From Calditrichaceae bacterium (GTDB taxonomy: Bacteria > Calditrichota > Calditrichia > RBG-13-44-9 > J075), in the NCBI GenBank assembly GCA_013360445.1, contig JABWBP010000018.1, positions 1 through 64,000 of the forward strand: 64,000 nucleotides of DNA, in the 5' to 3' direction. Below are positions 32,669-42,700 of this stretch, piece after piece. The notes beneath the pieces were generated by a model. That model did no database searches. It was not told where the DNA came from and saw only the letters and a program-made list of their open reading frames with translations. Position numbers and translations under genes: made by a program. The stretch's first letter is position 1, and each line of letters starts with the position of its first letter.

Positions 32669-34954
32669 ATGAAACAGATCACCTTTCTCAGCACATTGCT
32701 TCTTTTCGTGTTTATTCAATTCGCCCCGGGGCAAATCCCCAAAACCATGAGCTACCAGGGCGTTTTAACCGACGCCAGCGGCGCGCCGGTGCCGGATGGG
32801 AATTATCTCCTGCACTTCAGGTTTTACCAATCTCCCACCGGCGGAAGCCCGATCTGGATGGAAAATCAAACCGTGGCGGTTACCGACGGGATTTTCAACG
32901 TTACGCTGGGGAGTCTCAACCCTCTCACCCTGCCCTTTAACACCGCCTACTGGCTGGGTGTGACAGTCTCTCCTCCGGGGCCGGAATTAACCCCCCGAAC
33001 CCCCCTTACCGCAGCGCCCTACAGTTTAAGCCCTGGCGGAGGCGGGGGCGGATGGAGCGATGACGGCACGGTGGTGCGCCTGACTACCGTAACGGACAGC
33101 GTGGGCATCGGCACCGCCGATCCGACCGAAAAATTGGAGGTGAGCGGCAACCTCAAACTGCTCGATACCCTGTTCTTCGGCATCAGCGATGACGCCATGA
33201 TCTATCGCGACGGGGAGTTGGTCATCCAGACCGATGATATGCCGATCCGCATCCATAACGATCCTGCGATGTACATCGATTACGGCGTTTACGTCAACAG
33301 CAGCGTGGAGATGGCCGGGTTCAAAATGCCCACCGGGGCGGCCAACCAGTACGTGTTGACCTCGGACGCTCTTGGCCAGGGAACCTGGCAGCCGGCCGCC
33401 GCAGCCGGGAACGCCTGGAGCCTTAGCGGCAACAGCGGCGCCGCTCCCCCGAGCAACTTTTTAGGCACCACCGACCTTCAGCCGTTCGAGATCAAGGTCA
33501 ACAACAGCCGGGTTTTCCGCTTCGAGCCGGGGAGCGAGAATACTCCCAACCTGATCGGCGGCAGCAGCATTAACAACGTTGCCAGCGGGATAAAGGGCGC
33601 CACGATTGGCGGCGGAGGGGGCCAGGACGCCTGGAACGAAGTGAGCGCTGATTTCGGCACCATCGGGGGAGGCAAAGATAATCGCGTCACTGGCGAATTT
33701 GGCACGGTTGGCGGAGGAACCGACGTCCGCGCCAACGGCGATTATGCAGCGGTGGGAGGAGGATTTGACAACGCCGCCGATGGCAGAGCCGCCGCCATTG
33801 CCGGAGGTGAGTCGAACGTCGCCGAGGGCAGCCATTCTGCCGTGGGCGGGGGCTACAGCAATTCCGCCCAGGGCGATTACGCCACGGTGCCGGGCGGGCA
33901 TTCCAATACCGCGCTGGGAAAGTATAGTTTTGCCGCCGGAAACTATGCCAGGGCTGACCATGACGGCTGCTTCGTCTGGGCGGATTCGGCGCAGGAAGGA
34001 TTTGCTTCCAGCGCCCCGAACCAGTTCCTCATTCGTGCTTCCGGGAGCGTGGGCATCGGAACGGCAAGCCCAAACCCGGAATCGCGACTTCACGTTCACC
34101 AGGATGGCGAACAATATACCGGCTACTTTACCTCCGATTATTTAGGGGAAGAGAGCGAGATTATCCATGCAGAATACACCGGTCCTTCGGGCACGGACGA
34201 TATCATTGCGGTGTACGGCCGATCGAAACCCCAGGACAATTGGGGTTTAGGCGGATTTTTTGTCGGCGGGTGGAAAGGAATAGAGGCCAGGGTACTTCCC
34301 ACGGGAAACGGTGAGTATTACGGCGTTGAAGCTTGGGCTTCGGGTGGTTCGGGAAATAATTATGGGGTAAAAGGATATGCCAGTGGTTCGGGGACGAATT
34401 ATGGAGTTTATGGGTATGTCGGCGGTACTGGCACTAATTGGGCCGGGTATTTCGCCGGCAACGCACACGTGACCGGCACCCTCAGCAAAGGCGGCGGCTC
34501 CTTCAAAATTGACCATCCCCTGGATCCGGCCAACAAATACCTCTACCACTCCTTTGTGGAAAGCCCGGAGATGCTGAACGTGTATAACGGCAACGTGATC
34601 CTCGACGCCAGCGGCGAAGCCTGGGTGGAGCTGCCGGAGTGGTTCGAGGCGCTGAACATGGATTTCCGCTACCAGTTAACCTCCATCGGGGCGCCGGGGC
34701 CGAATTTGTATATCGCCGAGGAAATTTCCGGCAATCGCTTTAAGATTGCCGGGGGCGCTCCCGGCGTGAAAGTCTCCTGGCAGGTAACCGGCGTTCGCCA
34801 GGATGCTTTTGCCCAGAAGAACCGCATCCCCGTGGAAGAGCTGAAATCCCCCGAAGATCGCGGCAAGTATTTGCACCCGGAAGCCCATGGCCTCCCGGAA
34901 TCGCTGGGAATCGACTATACCCGTCAAGAAACGATGCAGAAAAAACAGAAATAA
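32669..34954 (+). CDS. Exported protein with trimeric-adhesin-head-like GG repeats
   Basis: A 761-residue exported protein. A signal peptide (ITFLSTLLLFVFIQFAPGQ) is followed by an N-terminal domain starting PKTMSYQGVLTDASGAPVPD, common in large FCB surface proteins and phage-tail-like proteins, then GIGTADPTEKLEVSGNL. Residues 300-440 contain repeats of the type GGGxxNxAxGxxxxVGGG (VGGGTDVRANGDYAAVGGG, AGGESNVAEGSHSAVGGG), as in YadA-like heads. Another GIGTA(S/D)P motif follows, then a YGVxGYxxGSGTNYGVYGY stretch. There is no recognisable T9SS C-terminal domain; it ends in a charged tail. It probably forms a fibrous surface structure. It is followed 10 nt later by a dockerin-bearing T9SS protein. 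Confidence 0.8.
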   Translation: MKQITFLSTLLLFVFIQFAPGQIPKTMSYQGVLTDASGAPVPDGNYLLHFRFYQSPTGGSPIWMENQTVAVTDGIFNVTLGSLNPLTLPFNTAYWLGVTVSPPGPELTPRTPLTAAPYSLSPGGGGGGWSDDGTVVRLTTVTDSVGIGTADPTEKLEVSGNLKLLDTLFFGISDDAMIYRDGELVIQTDDMPIRIHNDPAMYIDYGVYVNSSVEMAGFKMPTGAANQYVLTSDALGQGTWQPAAAAGNAWSLSGNSGAAPPSNFLGTTDLQPFEIKVNNSRVFRFEPGSENTPNLIGGSSINNVASGIKGATIGGGGGQDAWNEVSADFGTIGGGKDNRVTGEFGTVGGGTDVRANGDYAAVGGGFDNAADGRAAAIAGGESNVAEGSHSAVGGGYSNSAQGDYATVPGGHSNTALGKYSFAAGNYARADHDGCFVWADSAQEGFASSAPNQFLIRASGSVGIGTASPNPESRLHVHQDGEQYTGYFTSDYLGEESEIIHAEYTGPSGTDDIIAVYGRSKPQDNWGLGGFFVGGWKGIEARVLPTGNGEYYGVEAWASGGSGNNYGVKGYASGSGTNYGVYGYVGGTGTNWAGYFAGNAHVTGTLSKGGGSFKIDHPLDPANKYLYHSFVESPEMLNVYNGNVILDASGEAWVELPEWFEALNMDFRYQLTSIGAPGPNLYIAEEISGNRFKIAGGAPGVKVSWQVTGVRQDAFAQKNRIPVEELKSPEDRGKYLHPEAHGLPESLGIDYTRQETMQKKQK

Positions 34955-34964
34955 GGAGCAAATT

Positions 34965-36203
34965 ATGAAACGGCTTAAAATTATCCTGTCTGTATGTTCC
35001 CTGGCCAGCGGTTTGCTCTTTACCCAGCAAACCGCAGGGCAATATGAAATTCCCCGCAGCGTGATCGCCAGCGGCGGCGGGGAAATGAGCAGCGCCGATT
35101 ACAAAGTGATCGGCACCGTGGGGCAGCCGGCCATCGGCATGATCGGGAGCGCCGATTACCACGGCGGGATCGGGTTCTGGTACACCGTAAAAACCTGCAC
35201 CCCCGGCCTGTTAGGCGACGTGAACGGCGATGAATCGGTCAACTCCACCGACGCCCTGATAATTCTTTCCTACGACGCCGGATTGCCCTTGCCGCAGCCC
35301 TTCTTAGATCGCATTGCCATCGGTTTCGGAGACGTGACCATAGACGATCTCACCAACTCCACCGACGCACTGGTAGTACTGACCTGGGAGATTGGTTTCC
35401 CGGTACCCTACCCGGTGGGAACTCAAGTATGCCTGCCTGCTGCCCCTGCTCCTGCCCCTGGCGCCCGGTTGGCTAAAGAAGGATCAAGAATTTCCGTATC
35501 CGCGGCCCCGGCTGCCGGGCAGATTTTCAGCGGGCAAAAGTTAGAAGTGCCGGTAATTGTAAACCTTGCGGATTCTCCCTATAAATTGGGCAGCTACACC
35601 GCCACGCTGGAATGGGATCCTGCCATCCTGCAACTGGAAAAATATACCGGCGGAACTACCGCTGGCTTTTCCGACCCGGTGGTGAATGACGCCGGGGCCG
35701 GCAACGGAAAACTGCGCCTGGCCCACGCTTATCCCTACGGCGCAGGGGGCGCGGTGAATATTCTCAACCTGCAATTCACGGTGATCGGAAAAGCCGGTTC
35801 GGATATCCGGGTATCGCTGAGCTTCAGCGCCCTGGCCGCGGCGGAGAGCTTTGCCGATTTGCTGCCCGGCCTGCAAATCGCCGATCAAAATGCGCCGCTC
35901 ATGGTGGAAGCGCTGCCGGAAGCGTTCGGGATCGAGAACTATCCCAATCCCTTCAACCCGGTGACCCACATCCGCTACGCCCTGCCGGTTCCCGCGAAGG
36001 TGAAGATCGAGGTATTCAACCTGCTCGGCCAGCGGGTAATCACCCTGGTGAACGAGCCGAAACCGGCCGGCTACCACGTGGTGGATTTCGACGCCAGCCA
36101 GCTGGCCAGCGGGATGTACTATTACCGCTTTCAGGCCGGCGACCCTTCGGCTGGTTTAGGGCAGAGGTTCCAGCAGGTAAACAAAATGCTGCTGGTGAAG
36201 TAG
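34965..36203 (+). CDS. T9SS cargo protein with dockerin and cohesin-like domains
   Basis: A 412-residue exported protein. Signal peptide to about residue 26 (SVCSLASGLLFTQQTAGQ); a short domain (YKVIGTVGQPAIGMIGS); a dockerin-like pair of calcium loops (LGDVNGDESVNSTDALIIL and GDVTIDDLTNSTDALVVL, about 85-150); a cohesin-like beta-sandwich (VPVIVNLADSPYKLGSYTAT to FADLLPGL, about 185-310); and a type A sorting domain (IENYPNPFNPVTHIRYALP to MLLVK) that directs T9SS export. AAGGAG precedes the ATG at 34965. The same dockerin, cohesin-like and sorting domains recur at the end of the 2815-residue protein downstream, with near-identical sorting domains. Confidence 0.88.
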   Translation: MKRLKIILSVCSLASGLLFTQQTAGQYEIPRSVIASGGGEMSSADYKVIGTVGQPAIGMIGSADYHGGIGFWYTVKTCTPGLLGDVNGDESVNSTDALIILSYDAGLPLPQPFLDRIAIGFGDVTIDDLTNSTDALVVLTWEIGFPVPYPVGTQVCLPAAPAPAPGARLAKEGSRISVSAAPAAGQIFSGQKLEVPVIVNLADSPYKLGSYTATLEWDPAILQLEKYTGGTTAGFSDPVVNDAGAGNGKLRLAHAYPYGAGGAVNILNLQFTVIGKAGSDIRVSLSFSALAAAESFADLLPGLQIADQNAPLMVEALPEAFGIENYPNPFNPVTHIRYALPVPAKVKIEVFNLLGQRVITLVNEPKPAGYHVVDFDASQLASGMYYYRFQAGDPSAGLGQRFQQVNKMLLVK

Positions 36204-36520
36204 CTTTCGGATCAGGTAATGCCGGAATTCATCACAGCAGTGCGGATTGTGGATCGGAGAGATCCGCAATCCGCGCAATATTCAAGAGTTGCCGAAAAAT
36301 TTTAGCTATTGCAACTTTCCCTTTTTGTTTTTACTTTTTTTACGCTTACGAATTACTGAATTCATACATTTCACTCGCACCAGTGAGAGTGCGATAGCGT
36401 AAAATTGAGTTGGCATTAGCTTGAAACCCCCTGTGGGTTTGTTTAGGTAATAGCATCTCCGGAAATCAATTTGCGTGAATTTTATGCTCCCGGTTTGGCG
36501 ATTTTCTGGGACGCCTCCTA
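36204..36520. other. Spacer with hairpins downstream of the dockerin gene
   Basis: No gene. A strong hairpin pairs 36242-36255 with 36261-36274 (GCGGATTGTGGATC arm, 13 of 14), 38 nt after the stop. It lacks a T-run, though a T-rich tract follows further on (36314-36345). A weaker AAACCC/GGGTTT hairpin followed by GTTT lies near 36424-36445. Confidence 0.5.
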
Positions 36521-36772
36521 TTATTTGACGCGCCGGGCGGGCAGAATCTGCGGGGCCGGAGCGAGTTTTTCCGGGATGTCGCGATATATATCCATAATTT
36601 CGCCCGGGTTGTCCCAGGCTTCGCCAATTTGACCCGCATAACCCAAAAAATCGACTGAGGGATTGCCGTTCCTCCTGATCTCGTTATTAAAGTATTCTCT
36701 TACATCACCGGTCCCTTTTAATAGAATGGTGATGCGTATCTCACTAAACTCTAACCACCCGGAGGGGTTATG
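36521..36772 (-). pseudogene. Unrecognised gene remnant without a start codon
   Basis: On the minus strand a frame of 83 sense codons ends at TAA (36521-36523) and reads, in part, LEFSEIRITILLKGTGDVRE, VDFLGYAGQIGEAWDNPGEI and MDIYRDIPEKLAPAP. Codon use and composition look like real protein. The frame is closed upstream by TGA at 36773-36775 and has no usable start in its first 50 codons. Its 5' end abuts the start of the giant plus-strand gene, so it looks like a truncated gene. I do not recognise the family; small antitoxin-like proteins are one possibility. Confidence 0.45.
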
Positions 36773-39700
36773 TCAACTCTAAGATTGTGGATAGTTGCCC
36801 ATATAGCAGTGTTCGTGTTAGCAAGCCTGCTCAATGCCCAGGAACAAAAAATCGATACCCGGGTATGGAGCATTTCCTACTGGCAAAAGTTAGCCGGCCA
36901 GGGACTCGTGGAAGTAGCGCCGGAGGTTCCGGTTGACCCGGCCGTGCAGACCGGCCGGAAAACCGGCATCCCGGGCGCGCGCTTCGAGAATACCACGGAC
37001 GTGCCGATCACCGGCGCTTCCAATACCACCCAGAGCGAAAATTCGGTATTCGTGCACCCCCTGAACGTGAATATCGCCCTGAATTCCAACAATTCCACCG
37101 ATAACCCGGTGGCGACCCTGTTTGGGGCGGACTATTGGATTACCGGCGACGGCGGCGCGACCTGGAACGGCTCGATACAGGGCGCCGGGGGGTTGAACAG
37201 CGGCGATCCGGCTGCCGCTATCGACCTGGGCAGCCGCTACTATGTCGGCTATATTGCCAATAATTTCGGGCAGGGGGTGGCGCATTCCACCGACGGCGGG
37301 GTGAACTGGACCCACGTTCAGGTGGCCGATCCCTTTTCCCCGTTCGACCTGCTGGACAAAAACCATTTGTGGGTGGATAACCAGCCCTCCAGCCCCCACG
37401 AGGGGAATCTCTACAGCGCCTGGACCGCTTTTGGGGGGCCGAATAATAATAATATCGAGCTTTCCCGCTCTACCAGCGGGGGCCTCTCCTGGTCATCTCC
37501 CCTCAACATCAGCGCGGCGGTGGCCGCGGGCAGCCACAACCAGGGGGTGAACATACAAACCGGGCCGAATGGGGAAGTGTATGCTGCCTGGTCGATTTAT
37601 GACAGTTGGCCCTCGGACGAGACCGCCATCGGGTTCGCCAAATCCACCGACGGCGGCGCGACCTTTCAACCGGCCGCCCGGATTATCAGCAATATTCGCG
37701 GAATTCGCATCAGCGAAACTTCCAAAGCCCACCGCGTGAACTCCTTCCCGGCCATGGCCGTGGATATCAGCGGCGGGCCGCGCAACGGCGCGATTTACAT
37801 TGCCTGGACCAACATCGGCGTCCCGGGGATCAACGCCGGGCCGGACATCGACATTTATATGATCAAATCCACGGACGGCGGGAATAGCTGGTCCGCCCCC
37901 GCGCGGGTAAACCAGGATCCTTCCGGCCTGGGAAAGCAGCACTATTTCCCCTGGGCCACCTGCGACCCCGCCACCGGGGCGCTGAGCATCATTTTTTACG
38001 ATGACCGTAACGTCTCCGCCTCCCAGGCGGAGACCTGGGTAGCCAACTCCGCGGACGGCGGCAATAACTGGTTCGAACTCCAGGTTAGCGACGTGGCCTT
38101 CAGCCCCTCCGCCATACCCGGCCTGGCGGGCGGTTATTTCGGCGATTATTTGGGCATCTCCGCCCGCTCCGGAAAGGTTTACCCGGTATGGACCGATAAC
38201 CGCTCCGGCGTCGCCCTGGCCTACACTTCACCCTACTTCCTGGAAGAGGATTCCATTCCCCCCGCCCCGGTGACGGACCTGGCCGCGCTGGACCAGGCTT
38301 CCAACTCCGTCACCCTGACCTGGACCGCCAGCGGGGACGACAGCATCGCCGGGCGGGCCTCCGGTTACGATATTCGCTATTCTTCCGCCGGCCCCATCAA
38401 CGAGGGCAATTTCGGGCAGGCAAGCGCGGTTCCCGGCCCGCCTTTTCCCGCTCCCGCGGGTTCAACGGAGACATTTACCGTCGCCGGGCTGGATTTCAAC
38501 ACCACCTACTGGTTCGCCCTGAAGGTGCTGGATGAATTCGGCAACGCTTCCGGGGTCTCCAACTCTCCCTCGGCAACCACCTTAGGCGTTCCGGATATCG
38601 CCATCAGCCCGGACTCCCTCAGCGCGGATCTGCTGACCGGGGAAACGGAAACCCAGACCCTCACCATCAGCAACGTGAGCGCGGTTACCTCCACGCTGGA
38701 CTTCTTCCTGCCCCAGTTTGGCGGCCAGGCTTCCCTGCGCTTGAAGGAAGCGACCGCCGACCGCCTCAGCTTCCAGGTGCTATTGAGGGAGCAGAAAAAC
38801 GCCGCGCCGCGTCCCCGGGAGCGGCAGAGCGGTAAAAACCGCCCCCTGGCCAGGGGAGCGGCCAACACTTACCCCCTGCTGAATCGCATTCTCTCTACCG
38901 TGACCCCCGAGAACGTGGTTTTTTATGATGATATGGAGAGCGGGATCAACGGTTGGACCACCCAGTTGTACGGCGGCGCTCCCGATGACCTCTGGCACCA
39001 GACCAATCTTGCCTTTAACAGCCCGGTTACCAGTTGGTGGTGCGGCATCGAGGCCCAGGGGACTTACGCGACTGGCAACCAGATCAATACCGCGGCCGTC
39101 AGCCCGCCCATCGATCTCTCCGTCGTCGCCGCGCCCGTTACCCTGGAGTTTTTCGAGAGCTACGAGACCGAATTCGGCTGGGACTTCTGCATGGTGGACG
39201 TGAGCGCGGACGGCGGCGCGAGCTGGATTCCCCTGCGAGGGCCCTACGGCCAGGCCCCCTCCGGCAGCAGCGGGGGCTGGCTGATGACCGTTTTAGACCT
39301 CTCCGCCTTCGCCGGGGAAGTTATCCAGATTCGCTTCTATTTCGATACCGGGGACGGGGCGGCGAATGACTTCCCGGGCTGGTTTTTCGATGACGTGATG
39401 GTAACCTCCGCAGGCTTCTCTTTTCTATCCGTAAGCCCCGCCCAGGGAAGCGTGCCGAACGGGCAGAGCATCGACCTGGCGGTGACCTTCGACGCCGCGG
39501 GGCTGTTCGGGGGCGATTACGATGCGGAGATCGAAATCCTCAGCAACGATCCGGATGAATCCCAGCTTTTCGTTCCCGCCCACCTGCAGGTAACCGGGGC
39601 GCCGGATATCGCGGTATCGCCCGCGGCGCTGGACTTCGGGCAGGTGTTTATCACCGCGTTCGATACCCTAATGCTGCTGGTGAAGAACGAGGGCACGGAT

Positions 39701-42700
39701 ATCTTGACCGTCAGTAACATTGTCTCCGACAATCCCGACTACTGGGTCAATATGACCGCCTTCAGCCTGAATCCCGGGCAAACCCAGCCGGTCGATGTGG
39801 TATTCGGGCCGGTGAATCCGGGGGTCAGCGCCGGAACCCTCACCGTTACCAGCGACGATCCCGATGAGCCGGTGGTGACGGTCCCCCTGCAAGGCGAGGG
39901 GCTGATTCCCCCGGAAATCGCGGTCGCGCCGGATTCCCTGGGCGACAGCCTGCTGACCGGCCAGACTTCCACCCACACCTTAACCATCAGCAATTCCGGG
40001 GGCAGCGACCTGATTTTCGAGATCGTAACCCAGAATATCAGCGCGGACGCGGTGCAAGTCGCGTTTTCCGCCCCGTACCGCAAAAACGCCGGCCCCTTGC
40101 GGAAATTTGCCCGCCCGAACCCTGCCGCTGCTCCTTTGCGCCTGATCAATTCCGCCGCCCCCCACCCCCGGGAGCCGGTGGTTCCGCTACCGCACCGCGA
40201 AAGCGTCAGCGACAGCGCCATTTTGGTCATCCAGGACTTTTTCGCCTGGGGGGTGGACATGGCCGCCTTCATTTTTGACAACTTCGGCGTTAGCCCCACG
40301 GTGATCAATTCCAGCCAGATCGCTGCCACGGATTTCTCCGCATTCGACGTGGTTATTACCGTGGGGGATCAGTCGTTTGATTATTATAGCGCCATTTCCG
40401 CCAACGTCGGGAAGTTCGAGGACTTTGCCGCGAGCGGCGGGGTGGTGCAGTACCAATTAGCCACCCAGGGCGACAACGTGAATATCGTCAACGGGGTAAA
40501 CGTGTTACACGGCAACCAGGAGAATTTCAACCAGGTGGTGCTCCCGGACCACCCCATCGTTGCCGGCCTGCCCCCGGTTTTAGAGGGGAATTACGCCAAT
40601 CACTGTTATCTGGCCAACCTGCCGCCCAATGCTTCCATCATTACCGTAACCTCCCTTTCCGCGGTTCCCACCACGGTGGAATATCCTTACGGAAACGGAA
40701 AAGTGATCGCCACCGGCATGACCTGGGAATTTCTCTACATCAACGGATACAACGCCGGTCCCATGCTCTACAATGCCGTGGCCTATTCGCTCTCCTCCAT
40801 TGGGGCGCAATGGATTTCCACAGACCCGGCCTCCGGCGTGATACCCGCGGGCAGCAGCATGGACGTCACCGTTACCTTTGACGCCGCGGGCCTGAACGGC
40901 GGGGATTACGACGCCCTTATCCTGGTCAACAGCAACGACCCCACCGACCCGGTTGTAACCGTTCCCGCGCACCTGCACGTGACCGGTGCGCCGGATATCG
41001 CGGTATCGCCCGCGGCGCTGGATTTCGGGCCGGTGTTCATTACCGCCTCCAAAACCCTGCCGCTGCTGGTGAGCAACGAGGGCACCGACCTGCTGACCGT
41101 AAGCGACATTGCTTCCGATAACCCACTGTTCACGGTTGATCCCACCAATTTCAGCCTTGATCCCGGGGACGAGCAGATCGTGCAGGTCACTTTCACCCCG
41201 GTTAACCCGGTGGTCAGTACCGGAACCCTCACCGTTAGCAGCGATGATCCCGATGAACCGACGATAACCGTTGCGCTGCAAGGAGAGGGGTTGATCGCCC
41301 CGGAAATCGGGGTCGCGCCCGATTCCCTCAGCGACAGCCTGCTGAGCGGTCAGACCTCCACGCACATCTTAACCATCACGAATTCCGGCGGCAGCAACCT
41401 GGATTTTCAGATCAACATCGAGAGTACCGCTGCCGCGTCCATTAAGACGCGCAGCTATTTCAAAAACCCGCTCTCGGGACCTGCGTTTCCAACGCCGGGT
41501 TCTACTGCAATCCCGGGAACGCGCTTCAGCGCCGGGCATTTTCCCCACCGCCCGGCATTGAGCCACTCACGCGTTCCCGCGGAGGCGCTCTCCTCCCAGG
41601 GAATCAGCATTTTGCTGCTTTTTGAGGGAAGCTGTAGCAACGTCAGCGAAATTCAGGCGCTGCTCGCCGCGTTTCCCGACGTCGAGGCAGTAGATGTCTG
41701 GGACGCGAATATCGTGCCCTCCCTGAACGATTTGATGGCCTATGAGGCGGTTATTTTAGGAGACAACTGCTCTTTTGTTGACCCGGTGGGATTAGGCAAC
41801 GTCCTGGCCGATTACGTGGATGCCGGGGGCGGGCTTACCGTTACCATTGCAACCTTCGTGGGCGGCTGGCAAATCATGGGCAGGCTGGCTGACGAGGGGT
41901 ACGTTCCCTTCAACCTGGGATTCGTCAGCGGCGACGGCGTGTTAGGCAGCTTCGACCCCACCCACCCGATTATGCAGGGGGTGCAAAGCGCGGAGGGATT
42001 TTTGATCGTCTCCGACCTGACCATCGCCGCCGGCGCGGAGGAAATCGCCGCCTGGAACACCGGCGCGCCCTTCGTGGCTACCAAGGGAACCGTGGCGGGG
42101 GTGAATATTTTTGTGGCCGAGACGGGATTCTGGAGCGGGGATATTCCCCTGATCCTGCACAATTCCGCTTTGTGGAGCAGCGGGGCGGCCGGTTTTGTGA
42201 GCGCCGATCCCACCTCCGGCAGCATTCCCGCGGGGGCTTCGCTGGATATTACCGTGACCTTCGACGCCGCGGGGGTGAACGGCGGGGATTATAACGCCGA
42301 TATCGTTATTTCCAGCAATGATCCCACCGACCCGGAAGTGCGGGTTCCCGCGCACCTGCACGTGACCGGGGCGCCGGACATTGCCGCATCGCCCGCGGCG
42401 CTGGATTTCGGGCAGGTGTTCATCACCGCTTCCAAAACTCTTCCCCTGTTGATCAGCAACGAGGGCACGGATCTGCTGACGGTCAGCAGCATCGTTTCCG
42501 ATAACCCGGAGTTCACCGTGGATATCAGCAATTTCAGCCTCGATCCCGGTGGTGAGCAGATCGTGCAGGTCACCTTCACCCCGGTCAATCCCGTGGTCAG
42601 CAGCGGCGCTCTCACTATTACCAGCAACGACCCCGATGAACCGGTTCTAACGGTGGCGATGCAGGGCCAGGGGGTGATTCCCCCGGATATCGGCGTAACG

